A stretch of DNA of 64,000 bases from CAZHVS01 sp964536015 (GCA_964536015.1 CAZHVS010000009.1:62001-126000); one strand, 5' to 3'; positions 27,093 through 36,786 are shown, counted from the first letter of the stretch. The notes: a model not told the origin generated them from the letters alone. Made by a program: numbers and translations.

Positions 27093-29015
27093 TTAACCTA
27101 ATGTAATCTTATAGTTTTTATATAACATGAATTCTAAAATGACTCTGCAAATTACCAAAGCTCCAAATAAGCTTGATGCAATACCAATCATTAAAGTTAA
27201 AGCAAAACCCTGTACTGGACCTGTACCAAATTGATAAAGAACAATTGCAGTAATAATTGTAGTTATGTTAGAATCCCAGATTGCAGAAGCAGCTTTTGAA
27301 AATCCACCGTCCACAGAAGCCTTCATTGTTTTTCCGGTACTAACTTCTTCTCTTATTCTTTCATATATCAATACATTAGCATCTACAGCCATACCAATTG
27401 TAAGTACTATACCAGCAATACCAGGAAGAGTGAGAGTTGCTCCAAACCCTGCAAGTATTCCAAAAATAAATATAATTGTAAAAATTAATGAAAGTGCTGC
27501 TACAGCCCCAACTCTTTGATAATAAAATATCACGAATATACCAACGAGTAAGTAACCAAAGAGAAGAGATTTCATTCCATCATTAACAGAGTCTTCTCCC
27601 AATGACGGTCCAACTGTTCTTTCTTCAATAATATCAACAGGAGCAGGTAAAGCACCAGCTTTAAGAACGATTTCAAGAAGTTTAGCTTCTTCCATATTTT
27701 TCATTCCTTCTATCTGTGAATGCCCACCAGGAATTTTACCTTTAATATTTGGAGCGGAGAAAACTAGACCATCGAGAACTATCGCACATCTTTTGTTGAT
27801 ATTGGCTCCGGTAATTCTGGCCCATTCTGTAGCACCTTCTGAATTCATTTCCATATTAACTACTGCACCTGAAGTTGTAGGATCAATGTTAGCATTTGCA
27901 TTAGTGATAACGCCGCCAGTTAATTCAGGAATTTTATTCACACAATAAAGCATATAAATTCCAACTCCATCCTGAAATCCGACTGGTTTTGCTGAAAATA
28001 AAAATTCAACATTATTTGGAATTCCTTGTTGAACATCAGGTCTTTCAAACCATCTATTAATCTTATCTCTGTCAGTCGCTTTTACATAAGCATCGGCATA
28101 AGGACTTTGTGGATTAAGAACAGCAACAGTAAAGAATGGATGTTTCTTTGCAAACTCTTCAGGAGAAAGCTTATCCTCTGTTGTATCTTTTTTTGCTACA
28201 TCTGAAGAATCTTTTTTCGTTTTAGCAGAATCTGTTCCAGTTGAGTCTTCAATGAAATTACCAGCAAGGATATCATCAATTTTCTTCATTACATTTACTG
28301 TAAATTCAGCATCTTTTACTAGCTTAAATTCCAATAAAGCAGTTCCCTGCAAAAGTTGTCTTGCTTCTTCCTCTTTAGCAATTCCCGGAAGCTCAACAAC
28401 AACTCTTCTGTCACCTTGTTTTTGAATTACAGGTTCAGAAACACCATATTGATCAACTCTGTTTCTGATAATTTCCATTGCACGGTTTACAGCATCTTCA
28501 GCTTGCTTTTCAAGATTGGAAATAATTTCTGCATCACTTTGTCTGATAGTTCCAAAGTATTTGCTTAATCTAATTCCTTTATCTTTTAATTTTTTAGTAA
28601 CAATGGTTACAATATTTTCATCATTTGCTGAGGCTTCTTTAGATGCTTCTTTGAAAACAGCTTTTAATTCATCATCTGAATTATTTGCTATTTTTTCTAG
28701 CAGTTTAAGAGTATTAACCTCTAGAACAACCCTCATTCCCCCTTGAAGGTCTAAACCCAATTTTACTCTTTTTAATCGGGCATCTCTTATTGAAGGGTCA
28801 GAGTTTTTCAAGCTGTCTTCAATAGGAATCAAAATTTTGTTTAATTGATCCTCTGTTAATTGAGGATTACTTCTTTTAAAGAATTCTCTTTTATCGTTAA
28901 CTGTTTTTGAAATTTTCTTTGAATTTTGATAATCTGCAAAAGTTGGATAAAGCAGATAAATACTCAAAGCTAAAAATGCAACAATTAAAAATATTCTAAA
29001 TCTGAGTTGTTTCAT
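27093..29015 (-). CDS. secD: Protein translocase subunit SecD
   Basis: A 640-residue SecD: N-terminal helix (residues 7-24), LGLDLQGGMRVVLEV, the P1 periplasmic region with IIRNRVDQYGVSEPVIQKQG, and six C-terminal helices with GIAGIVLTIGMAVDANVLIYER. A lysine/aspartate/serine-rich insert near residues 255-285 (GTDSAKTKKDSSD...) inside the periplasmic domain looks like a low-complexity linker. The Bacteroidetes-type promoter upstream should drive secDF. The abundance of exported T9SS proteins in the window fits a need for efficient Sec export. Confidence 0.96.
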   Translation of the reverse strand: MKQLRFRIFLIVAFLALSIYLLYPTFADYQNSKKISKTVNDKREFFKRSNPQLTEDQLNKILIPIEDSLKNSDPSIRDARLKRVKLGLDLQGGMRVVLEVNTLKLLEKIANNSDDELKAVFKEASKEASANDENIVTIVTKKLKDKGIRLSKYFGTIRQSDAEIISNLEKQAEDAVNRAMEIIRNRVDQYGVSEPVIQKQGDRRVVVELPGIAKEEEARQLLQGTALLEFKLVKDAEFTVNVMKKIDDILAGNFIEDSTGTDSAKTKKDSSDVAKKDTTEDKLSPEEFAKKHPFFTVAVLNPQSPYADAYVKATDRDKINRWFERPDVQQGIPNNVEFLFSAKPVGFQDGVGIYMLYCVNKIPELTGGVITNANANIDPTTSGAVVNMEMNSEGATEWARITGANINKRCAIVLDGLVFSAPNIKGKIPGGHSQIEGMKNMEEAKLLEIVLKAGALPAPVDIIEERTVGPSLGEDSVNDGMKSLLFGYLLVGIFVIFYYQRVGAVAALSLIFTIIFIFGILAGFGATLTLPGIAGIVLTIGMAVDANVLIYERIREEVSTGKTMKASVDGGFSKAASAIWDSNITTIITAIVLYQFGTGPVQGFALTLMIGIASSLFGALVICRVILEFMLYKNYKITLG

Positions 29016-29059
29016 ATCTCACTATGCTTATTATGTGGTTTATTAATTTTTTAAGAGTA

Positions 29060-29090
29060 CAAAATTACTCTAATTGGCTTAGAAAAACAA
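29060..29090 (-). promoter_or_regulatory. Bacteroidetes-type promoter of secDF
   Basis: On the minus strand TTG (29090-29088), 20-bp spacer, TAATTTTG (29067-29060). The predicted start site is about 38 bp before the secD ATG. Confidence 0.65.
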
Positions 29091-29210
29091 CAATTTTTAA
29101 TAGGTACAGATACGATTGATTTTCTCTATCTCTAAATTACAGGTGTTAGCATTTTTCCATATTCCGATTAAACCTCTAATTTTACGGTTAAAATACGACG
29201 GAGTTTGAAT

Positions 29211-30365
29211 TTGAAATCAGAGCAAGTTTTAATCAGAAATTGTAAATCATACAAGGACAAAGAGCATAAAAAAATCTTTCATCTTTTACTGAAGGATGGT
29301 AAGATAAAGGAAATATTAGAAGATGAGAAGGGAATAGAAATTCCTGTAGTAATTGATGCTAAAGGATTATATGCCATTCCAGGTTTGATTGATGTGCATA
29401 TACAGGGTGCTGGAGGATTTGATATTCTTGATTCGACAGAAGAGGCAAATATTCAAATTTCAAAGTCACTTGCAGAATTAGGGACAACTTCTTATCTGGC
29501 GACGACAATAGTAAAACCTACAGAAAACAATCAACATTTAAAGGTAGCGAATAAGTTTGTTGGAAATAATTTCTATGGTGCTGCATCTCTTGGTTTTCAT
29601 CTTGAAGGACCATTTATCAATCCAATAAAAAAAGGAGGAATTGATGCAAAAAGCATCTATCCGTCTTCTGAAGAAAAATTTAAAGAATTAGTGGATTTAT
29701 TAAATGATGATCTGAAGATGATGACAATCGCTCCGGAACTTGATGGGAATTTACGAATCATTAAAAAGCTGAAAGAAAGAAACATCATTGCGTCATTTGG
29801 ACATTCTGATGCTAATTTTGATGAAACTATTAATGGTTTGAAAGCTGGAATTAGTCATGCAACTCATCTATTTAATGCTATGCCTGCTATTCATCATAGA
29901 ACACCTGGACCTATTCCGGCAATTTTTTCTAATAGTGATATTGCAGTACAAATTATAAGCGATGGTCATCACTTGCATCCTTCTATTGTTAATTTGATTT
30001 ATAAATCGATTGGTATAGATAGATGTATTTGTATTACTGATGGTGTACAAGCAATGGGACTGCCGGAAGGTGAATATACTTATAATAACAAGAAGTATAT
30101 TTCAAAAGATGGGGCAGCCAAATATTTTGATGGAACTCTTATTGGTTCCACAATGTCATTAATGATGATTGTAAAAAAATTCAAAGAATTTACTGGCTGC
30201 AGCTTTGAAGAAGCTATTAATACAGCAACAAAAAATCCCGCAAAATTATTAGGAGTTGAAAAAACAATAGGTGCAATTGAGACAGGAAAAGATGCAGATA
30301 TTCTATTAATTGATGATGATCTTAATATCCATAATGTTATAATAAAAGGGAAAAAGTTTAAATAA
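29211..30365 (+). CDS. nagA: N-acetylglucosamine-6-phosphate deacetylase
   Basis: About 384 residues. The TTG at 29211 is preferred because GGAG (29200-29203) is seven bases upstream; the TTG at 29205 is only one base away. Amidohydrolase motifs are GLIDVHIQGAGGFDIL, GFHLEGPFINPIKKGG, FGHSDANFDETING, HATHLFNAMPAIHHR and ITDGVQAMG. It removes acetate from GlcNAc-6-P to give GlcN-6-P in amino-sugar catabolism and wall recycling. The metal-binding Glu (LEGP), His (FGHSDA, SHATH) and catalytic Asp (ITDG) are present. It overlaps the convergent C_GCAxxG_C_C gene by 8 bp. No nagB is adjacent. Confidence 0.93.
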   Translation: MKSEQVLIRNCKSYKDKEHKKIFHLLLKDGKIKEILEDEKGIEIPVVIDAKGLYAIPGLIDVHIQGAGGFDILDSTEEANIQISKSLAELGTTSYLATTIVKPTENNQHLKVANKFVGNNFYGAASLGFHLEGPFINPIKKGGIDAKSIYPSSEEKFKELVDLLNDDLKMMTIAPELDGNLRIIKKLKERNIIASFGHSDANFDETINGLKAGISHATHLFNAMPAIHHRTPGPIPAIFSNSDIAVQIISDGHHLHPSIVNLIYKSIGIDRCICITDGVQAMGLPEGEYTYNNKKYISKDGAAKYFDGTLIGSTMSLMMIVKKFKEFTGCSFEEAINTATKNPAKLLGVEKTIGAIETGKDADILLIDDDLNIHNVIIKGKKFK

Positions 30366-30792
30366 TTTCTGAAACAATAGCTACTGCGTCTTTAACGAAT
30401 TTTGGACAAAGAGAATTATGTAAATCTTTTTCCTTGGAATTTTTTTTGCCTTCTTCAGTACTTATGTCATATCCGAGAAGTTCTTTACAATATACGGTGC
30501 CGTTTTTTTGTTTGAATTTCATTATAAACTCTTGTGCCTTCTGGTAGGTTATTTCTTTAGATTCTTTGTCGTTAATATTATCTGCTCCATATTTTAGTCC
30601 AATTACCATTAAGGCTCCGGTAACCACTCCACAAGTTTCTCCCATTCTGCAAATTCCTCCACCAAAAGGAGTCGCTATCTTAAGTAACAAGTGTTCATCG
30701 ATTAAAAATTTATCTGCAAATACAGCGGCGGTTGCTTGTGCACAATTAAATTCACCTTTAAAATATTCTAAAGATTTTTCTTCTCTTGTCAT
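30358..30792 (-). CDS. C_GCAxxG_C_C family protein
   Basis: A 144-residue protein of the C_GCAxxG_C_C (putative redox or metal-binding) family. It shows FNCAQATAAVF (C17), GGGICRMGETCGVVTGA (C48, C54), VYCKELLG (C102) and SLCPKFVKDA (C129), matching the family's cysteine pattern. The family is common in anaerobes and often associated with electron transfer, but its reaction is unknown. It is 14 bp downstream of the ClC channel gene on the same strand and so probably co-transcribed with it. Confidence 0.88.
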   Translation of the reverse strand: MTREEKSLEYFKGEFNCAQATAAVFADKFLIDEHLLLKIATPFGGGICRMGETCGVVTGALMVIGLKYGADNINDKESKEITYQKAQEFIMKFKQKNGTVYCKELLGYDISTEEGKKNSKEKDLHNSLCPKFVKDAVAIVSEII

Positions 30793-30806
30793 TAGTGTTT
30801 CCTGAG

Positions 30807-32603
30807 CTATTCGAATGAATCAAATCCTCGTGATTGTTCAATTAATTTAGTGCGGTACGTATTAAAAACATTTGACTTAGAAATAAATCCACAATACTTA
30901 TTGTGATTTAATACTGGAAGATTCCATACTTTATGTTTTTCGAATTTCTTCATCACATCATACATAGATTCATTAATGTCGATTGTTGCCGGAGGAATAC
31001 TCATAATTTCACTTACAAGTACAATGTTATATAATTCTGTATTGAGTATATATTCTCTTATTGAATCAAGAAGGACAATTCCTTTCAAATGGTTTTCATC
31101 ATCAACTACTGGAAATATATTTCTGTTTGAAACGGTTACAGCTTTAATAAGTGAACCAAGAGTATCAGTTGGTTTCACAGTTCTAAAATTTGTTTCAACC
31201 AAATCTTTAATATCAATCTGTTCTAGCAGGTTTTTATCTTTGCTTTCAGACCATTTTCCTTCTTCAAAAAGAGATTTTGTGTAAACCGAGAAAGGTTCAA
31301 AATATCTTGAAAGGAAAAAAGAAAATGCAGAGACAATCATAAGCGGTACAATTAATAAGTATCCTCCCGTAATTTCCGCAATTAGAAAAATTCCGGTTAA
31401 AGGAGCTCTTACAACACCACTTAAAATTCCTGCCATTCCAACTGCTATAAAGTTTGTTTCATTAAGATTTGCGATGCCAAGCAAATTAAAAAATCGAGCA
31501 ACGAAAAATCCAACCAATGCACCAGTGAATAGGGAAGGAGCAAAAATTCCTCCGTTTCCTCCTGCACCAGTTGTAATTGATGTAGCAAATACTTTAATTA
31601 GTACAATTAGCCCTGCAAAGAAGGCAACAAACCAGGCATTGTTTGAAAAATATTTGAATAAGCTATTATCTAATAAAGAAAAGTATTTTCCGGAAAGAAG
31701 TTGCTCAATTGTTTTATATCCTTCACCATATAAAGGAGGCATAAGGAAAATTAAAATTCCAAGAGTAATTCCTCCAATCAATGCTTTTCCAAGAATACTT
31801 TTTTGTTTTTTAAAGAGGTTTTCAAATTTAAAAGTAATGGCAATCATATAAGCAGAAATCAATCCGCACGAAAACCCCAATATTATATAAAAAGGAATTG
31901 CTTCTATTTTCCATCCTGAAGTAACAACGATAAATAATTGTCCGCTATAGATAAATTTAGATAAAATTGCTGCTGATGCTGAAGAGATTAAAAGTGGTAT
32001 AAATGAAGGAATAGAAACTTCAAGCATAATCACTTCAAGAGCAAATACGACTCCTGCAATTGGACTATTAAAAATAGCTGAAATACCAGCAGCAGCACCA
32101 CAACCTACTAATAAATTTCTTGTTTTGGCATTAAGTTTAAAATCTTTTGCAATATTACTGCCAATTGCACTTCCTGTGAAAACAATTGGTGCTTCAAGTC
32201 CAACTGAGCCGCCAAAACCAATAGTTAATGCGCTAGTAATTATGTGCATATACGAAGCATCTCTTGGTAAGTCAGCATTTTTTTTTGCAACACTATAAAT
32301 AACTTTACTTAATCCACGGTCAAAGTTTAGCTTTTTTGTAAAAATTAAAAAGGCAGTAGTAAGTATAATTCCGAGCAAAGGAAACAGAAAGAATATAGTA
32401 TTAAAATTATATTGAATAGCTACGAACTCGACGAAGTGATGGATCTGGTGAACAAGTGATTTGAGTATAACCGCAGCAATGCCTGCAGTTATACCAACAA
32501 TAATACTTAGTAATACTAGATAGTTTTTTTCAGATATATGGTTTTTTCGCCATAAATGAAAAGAAATCGAAATTCGTTGAAATAAGTTATCTGTATGCTG
32601 CAA
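30807..32603 (-). CDS. ClC-family chloride channel/transporter with two CBS domains
   Basis: A 598-residue membrane protein. ClC signatures are GGSVGLEAPIVFTGSAIG (the Glu corresponds to the gating glutamate), VVFALEVIMLE (Glu at the proton-glutamate position), GAGGNGGIFAPSLFTGA, and GILSGVVRAPLTGIFLIAEITG. The C-terminal 150 residues hold a pair of CBS domains, which bind adenine nucleotides in relatives. Both glutamates suggest a Cl-/H+ antiporter rather than a channel (inference). The start is TTG with no clear Shine-Dalgarno, and no later Met is available before the first helix. Confidence 0.92.
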   Translation of the reverse strand: MQHTDNLFQRISISFHLWRKNHISEKNYLVLLSIIVGITAGIAAVILKSLVHQIHHFVEFVAIQYNFNTIFFLFPLLGIILTTAFLIFTKKLNFDRGLSKVIYSVAKKNADLPRDASYMHIITSALTIGFGGSVGLEAPIVFTGSAIGSNIAKDFKLNAKTRNLLVGCGAAAGISAIFNSPIAGVVFALEVIMLEVSIPSFIPLLISSASAAILSKFIYSGQLFIVVTSGWKIEAIPFYIILGFSCGLISAYMIAITFKFENLFKKQKSILGKALIGGITLGILIFLMPPLYGEGYKTIEQLLSGKYFSLLDNSLFKYFSNNAWFVAFFAGLIVLIKVFATSITTGAGGNGGIFAPSLFTGALVGFFVARFFNLLGIANLNETNFIAVGMAGILSGVVRAPLTGIFLIAEITGGYLLIVPLMIVSAFSFFLSRYFEPFSVYTKSLFEEGKWSESKDKNLLEQIDIKDLVETNFRTVKPTDTLGSLIKAVTVSNRNIFPVVDDENHLKGIVLLDSIREYILNTELYNIVLVSEIMSIPPATIDINESMYDVMKKFEKHKVWNLPVLNHNKYCGFISKSNVFNTYRTKLIEQSRGFDSFE

Positions 32604-32695
32604 AAAAATCTAAAAATTTATATACTGTACAAACTAAACATAAATAAACTGGTGGAATTTTCTTAATGCAAAAGTCTTTTATAAATTATTTTAGT

Positions 32696-33457
32696 TCAAA
32701 CACCAGCTATTCGTTTTTTGTATTCATTCAAAGCTTCGCTAAGACGTTCTCTTGCAGTTGTATCACCTGAAACGTTGTGAGAAGGATGAATAAATAATTT
32801 TACTCCACGATCTGCTAAAATTTCTGCAACTGTTACGACTGTCATCCATACAGTTGTAACAAAAGCCATAGTAGAAATTGGACCTACCTTATCAAAGTGG
32901 TTTTTAATCGGGACAACAGCATCCTGAATAGGGACACAAGTATCAACAATAATGTCTGCAATGTCAAAAATCGTCTTTCCACTTGAGTGCCTCGTTTCTT
33001 TTCCTTCTGCTTCTTTTGCTGAACCAAAAACTATAACTTTCATTCCTTTCTTTTTGCTCTCAATTGCGATATCAATATTAACGGCATTAATTCCTGTGTG
33101 TGAGAACAACCACATACAATCATCTTTGTGAAAATTATAACCTTTCATTATTTCAACGCCGTATCCTTCAACTCTTTCAAGAAATACAAATTCGTGCACG
33201 TTCATACCGCCAACAATATTAGTAAAAAATGTAAGAGGAAGTTCAATCATCGGATGAAAACCTACAAATCCACCAATTCTTGGATACATTTCTTCAATGG
33301 GGATAGTAGCATGTCCGCAACCAAAAGTATGAACCCAATGTCCTTTTTCAATAGTATCAGCCATTGCCAGAGCAGCTTTTTTTATATTCTCAACCTGTGT
33401 TTGTTCAATTTTATCTATAACAGAGCGAGTATTTTCTAACCAGATTTTAGCTAACAT
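32696..33457 (-). CDS. SIS-domain sugar-phosphate-binding protein (UPF0309 type)
   Basis: A 253-residue SIS-fold protein with HWVHTFGCGHATIPIEEMYP and a second sugar-phosphate-binding-like stretch FGSAKEAEGKETRHSSGKT. The family resembles phosphosugar isomerases such as GmhA and GlmS-isomerase domains, but the reaction of this branch is not established. It is the last gene of a ROK kinase, MFS, SIS operon, 17 bp after the transporter gene, which supports a role in catabolism of an imported (amino) sugar. Confidence 0.85.
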   Translation of the reverse strand: MLAKIWLENTRSVIDKIEQTQVENIKKAALAMADTIEKGHWVHTFGCGHATIPIEEMYPRIGGFVGFHPMIELPLTFFTNIVGGMNVHEFVFLERVEGYGVEIMKGYNFHKDDCMWLFSHTGINAVNIDIAIESKKKGMKVIVFGSAKEAEGKETRHSSGKTIFDIADIIVDTCVPIQDAVVPIKNHFDKVGPISTMAFVTTVWMTVVTVAEILADRGVKLFIHPSHNVSGDTTARERLSEALNEYKKRIAGV

Positions 33458-33474
33458 TTTTTCTCCAATTTATT

Positions 33475-34638
33475 TTATGAGTTTATTTGTTCTAATTTGA
33501 ATTTTTTCAAGATTATTGCCAACAAGAATATCATAATTATTGCACTAAAAATAATTATGAGAATAAAATTCCTTAAACCAAAGATTTTTGATATAAAACC
33601 GGTTAAATAATTCATCAACATATTACCTGAAAGAGCAATAGCAATTACAAAACTGAATGCTGTTCCGGAAAGAGATGAAAATTTTTCTCCAACAAAACCA
33701 AGCATTACAGGAAAACCCGCTGCAAAACCAGCTCCCATAATTATTAGAGAAAAAACCATTAGAGAATATGTTGACATGAAGAATAACATTATACTTCCAA
33801 TAATTGATATTATTAGTGATAAATACAATACGATAGAAGGAGTAACTTTTTTCAGAATAAAACCAAGCATAAGTCTTGCAGCAGCCATGCCTGTAACAAA
33901 AAGTGAAAGAGCATACAATGCTTCCTCTGAATTAATTTCTATTTTATTTTGCAGGTAAGAGGTTGTCCAGTTATTTGTAATTCCTTCCATACCACTTTGA
34001 AATGCAAGAAAGAAACCCATTAGCAACAAAGTTGGATTTTTAAATAAACTTACACTTTGTTTAATTGGAAAACCCTGTTTTTGTTTAGGTGAAGGAAATT
34101 TTATGATAATGAAAAAAATAATTGGCAGAATTATAAAAAAACCAATATTTGAAATAATTTGATTATAAGAGAATGACTTTGATAAACTTCCAAGAATTGC
34201 TGGCATACCAAGTGCTCCAATTGCAAAGAAGACGCCAAGTAAACTTAAATTTGCTCCTTTATAATCTAAACTAATATCCGAAACAAGTGCGTTTGTTCCG
34301 CCATTAATAACTCCACCACCAAAACCAATCAGAAAAATAGATGCTTGTAAAATAAAAAAAGAGTTTGCATATGCGAGTCCTTCCATTGAAAGGAAAATCA
34401 GTATTGCGCAAATTATTAAAATATTTTTATAACCATATCTATCAACCACAGGTCCAAATATGATACTGCCGATTAATATTCCAAAAGGGAGAAGTGTAAC
34501 TAAAGAACCAGCGGAAATTTCATCAAGCTGAAATTGCATAACAAGTGAAGGTAGAATTGAACCAAGAGAGATCAGCACTATGCCGAATAACAGCATCCCA
34601 ACACAAGCAGCGGCAAATACAATTTTTTGATTATACAT
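33475..34638 (-). CDS. MFS sugar transporter (fucose-permease-like)
   Basis: A 387-residue major facilitator with 12 predicted helices. The loop 2-3 motif A is present as GPVVDRYGYKNIL, and the overall pattern is like the FucP/FGHS branch. Located between a ROK sugar kinase (28 bp upstream) and a SIS protein (17 bp downstream), it probably imports the sugar handled by them. The substrate, whether glucose, GlcNAc or an anhydro-muropeptide sugar, cannot be decided from sequence. Confidence 0.88.
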   Translation of the reverse strand: MYNQKIVFAAACVGMLLFGIVLISLGSILPSLVMQFQLDEISAGSLVTLLPFGILIGSIIFGPVVDRYGYKNILIICAILIFLSMEGLAYANSFFILQASIFLIGFGGGVINGGTNALVSDISLDYKGANLSLLGVFFAIGALGMPAILGSLSKSFSYNQIISNIGFFIILPIIFFIIIKFPSPKQKQGFPIKQSVSLFKNPTLLLMGFFLAFQSGMEGITNNWTTSYLQNKIEINSEEALYALSLFVTGMAAARLMLGFILKKVTPSIVLYLSLIISIIGSIMLFFMSTYSLMVFSLIIMGAGFAAGFPVMLGFVGEKFSSLSGTAFSFVIAIALSGNMLMNYLTGFISKIFGLRNFILIIIFSAIIMIFLLAIILKKFKLEQINS

Positions 34639-34666
34639 CTATTGCTCAAATAATTTTGAAAAAAAA

Positions 34667-35620
34667 TCAAATATCTTTTAATGCTAAATAACCAGCTCCG
34701 TAAAGCCCGGCATCACTTCCAAGTTTTGAAGGAAGAAGTTCAACCTGAGTAATACTTATCGGTTGCGCCCACTTTTTTGCTTCAAGCAATATTTTGTCTA
34801 AAAATTTTAAAGCAGGACCAAACACGCCACCGCCCAAAATAATTTTTTCAGGATTAAAGAGACTAACGTAATTTGCGACAGCCATTCCCCATAATTCAAT
34901 TGCATTATTCAAAGCAAGAATTGCTATTTCATCATTTTTTTCATAAGCATCAAAAATATCTTTTGCGGAGATTTTTTCAGCTTCGATAGTCTGTAAAAGC
35001 CCTGAATAATTTTTTTTTCGTAAGAGAAGTTCTCGTACTATTTTGACAATCCCTTCACCTGAGGCGTTATATTCAAAACAACCGCAGGAGACATATTCAT
35101 CTCTGAAAGGTCTGTCAAGAGCCATCCAACCGGTTGCTCCAGCAATATCATTAGAACCTCTCAGTACTTTTCCATCGATTAAGACACCTAAACCAATGCC
35201 GGTTCCTACAGCAATAAAAATTGCATCTTTGCAACCCATAGCAGAACCTTGCCACACTTCACCAAGTATATAGCAAGCACGATCACTATCAATATGAACA
35301 TTTATTTGATTTTCAGATAAGTAGCTTTGAATTTCTTCAAGAAGAGGATAATCATTCCATCCAGGAATATTAGGAGCCCACACAGTTCCTTTTTTATTCC
35401 AAAAAATGCCTGGAATCGAAATTCCGAGAGAAGAAATTTTATAATTTTTTTCTTCTGCTTTTTTAAATAACAAATTTATCTGTGTTTTTATTAATTGTCC
35501 GACTTCTTTACCGATTCGTTTTTCAAGTTGCAGAGTTTCTTTGAAAAGAATTTTTCCTGATTTTTCAAATATGGCTGAAGCGAGTTTTGTTCCACCGAGG
35601 TCTAATGCGATTATTTCCAT
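34667..35620 (-). CDS. ROK-family sugar kinase
   Basis: A 317-residue ROK kinase. ATP-binding motif EIIALDLGGTKLASAIF is at the N-terminus; IPGWNDYPL and VHIDSDRACYILGE (catalytic Asp) and FIAVGTGIGLGVLIDGKVLRG follow. The zinc motif, normally CxCGxxGCxE, is reduced to SCGCFEYNASGEG, with about five residues lost and one cysteine fewer. It phosphorylates glucose, GlcNAc, ManNAc or a related sugar. It heads a minus-strand operon with an MFS transporter and a SIS protein. Confidence 0.9.
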   Translation of the reverse strand: MEIIALDLGGTKLASAIFEKSGKILFKETLQLEKRIGKEVGQLIKTQINLLFKKAEEKNYKISSLGISIPGIFWNKKGTVWAPNIPGWNDYPLLEEIQSYLSENQINVHIDSDRACYILGEVWQGSAMGCKDAIFIAVGTGIGLGVLIDGKVLRGSNDIAGATGWMALDRPFRDEYVSCGCFEYNASGEGIVKIVRELLLRKKNYSGLLQTIEAEKISAKDIFDAYEKNDEIAILALNNAIELWGMAVANYVSLFNPEKIILGGGVFGPALKFLDKILLEAKKWAQPISITQVELLPSKLGSDAGLYGAGYLALKDI

Positions 35621-35724
35621 GATTTTTCAAAAACTAAAAAATTTTTATTCAAAACCTAAATGAAATGAATTGAAATTACAAATGAATGGTTTCAAAATAA
35701 TTCTGAAACAAATAAAGAGATGAT

Positions 35725-35732
35725 TATATTTG
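35725..35732 (+). promoter_or_regulatory. Possible -7 box upstream of the IMPDH/GMPR-family gene
   Basis: TATATTTG matches TAnnTTTG and is 34 bp before the ATG; no TTG lies at the expected -33 position. Confidence 0.35.
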
Positions 35733-35766
35733 CGTCCGGCATTTTTAATAAACATTAAGGCTTAAA

Positions 35767-36786
35767 ATGAAAATCTATTCAAAGAAAGATTTAAACGAAT
35801 TTTATCAATCACTCACTTATGATGATATAAGTCTGATTCCAACTCAAATATCAAGAATAAAATCAAGAACTGAAGCAGTAACAAATACCGAATTTCTTGG
35901 TTTAAATTTAAGCGTTCCGGTTTTATCCAGCCCTATGGATACAGTTACAGGCCTTGATATGGCTGAAGAATTAGCTTCGCTTGGTTGTATTGGAATTTTA
36001 AACAGGTTTGATTCTTCTTTAATGGAATTGTTGCATACAAATTTCAATAATCGTGAAATTAAAGCTGTATCAATTGGTTTAACAACTAATGATGATATTA
36101 TTGAGAAACTTGCAGAAAAAAAATTGATGATCTGTATTGATACTGCAAATGCAAGCAATCTTGAAGTGCTAAGAAAATCTGAAGATGTAAAAAAGAAATT
36201 CCCCGCAGTCCAACTAATAGTTGGAAACATAGCAACAGGATCATCATTAAAAAATCTTGAAGATGCTGGAGCTGATGCTGTGCGGGTTGGTATTGGAAGC
36301 GGAAGTGTATGTTCAACTTCAATTCAGACAGGCATTGGAATTGGACAGGTATCATCCTTACTTGATGTTTACTTTACCAGGGAAAAAATGAAATTGAAAA
36401 TAAAGCTCATTGCAGATGGAGGAATCAAAAGTGCTGGAGATGTTGCTAAAGCCATTTCGCTTGGAGCTGATGCAGTGATGCTTGGAAGAATGCTTGCCGG
36501 AACAAAAGAAACACCCGGGGAAGTGATTAAATATAGTGGGCAACTCTGGAAAAAATATAGAGGTTCTGCTTCTTTTGGTGTTAAAATGAAAAATGAATTT
36601 ATTGAAGGCGAAGAGACAATGGTTGGCTATAAAGGTACAGTAAGAAATGTTATTAATAGTATTTCTGATGGATTAAAAAGTGCTATGAGTTATATGAATT
36701 GTGTTAATCTTGATGAATTGAGACAGATTGAGACTTTTGCAGTTCTTAGTAATAGTTCATACCTTGAAAGGCTTCCTAAAGCTTAA
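35767..36786 (+). CDS. IMP dehydrogenase/GMP reductase family protein lacking CBS domains
   Basis: A 339-residue TIM-barrel protein. Family motifs are LTYDDISLIPTQIS, LSSPMDTVTGLDMAEELASL, ADAVRVGIGSGSVCSTS (catalytic Cys), LIADGGIKSAGDVAKAI and GADAVMLGRMLAGTKETPGE. No CBS pair is present, and the length fits GMP reductase better than IMPDH (about 490). The loop differs from both enzymes: SVCSTSIQTGIGIGQ replaces the usual C-T-T-R...GxGxPQ, and the IMPDH flap Arg-Tyr dyad is not evident. The nucleotide reaction is therefore uncertain: GMP reductase, a minimal IMPDH, or another purine-linked role. It is a single-gene unit. Confidence 0.85.
   Translation: MKIYSKKDLNEFYQSLTYDDISLIPTQISRIKSRTEAVTNTEFLGLNLSVPVLSSPMDTVTGLDMAEELASLGCIGILNRFDSSLMELLHTNFNNREIKAVSIGLTTNDDIIEKLAEKKLMICIDTANASNLEVLRKSEDVKKKFPAVQLIVGNIATGSSLKNLEDAGADAVRVGIGSGSVCSTSIQTGIGIGQVSSLLDVYFTREKMKLKIKLIADGGIKSAGDVAKAISLGADAVMLGRMLAGTKETPGEVIKYSGQLWKKYRGSASFGVKMKNEFIEGEETMVGYKGTVRNVINSISDGLKSAMSYMNCVNLDELRQIETFAVLSNSSYLERLPKA

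Noticed and set aside
27265..27519. ORF antisense to secD
   Set aside because: It is a shadow frame of a well-conserved SecD membrane region, with no ribosome-binding site or recognisable product.
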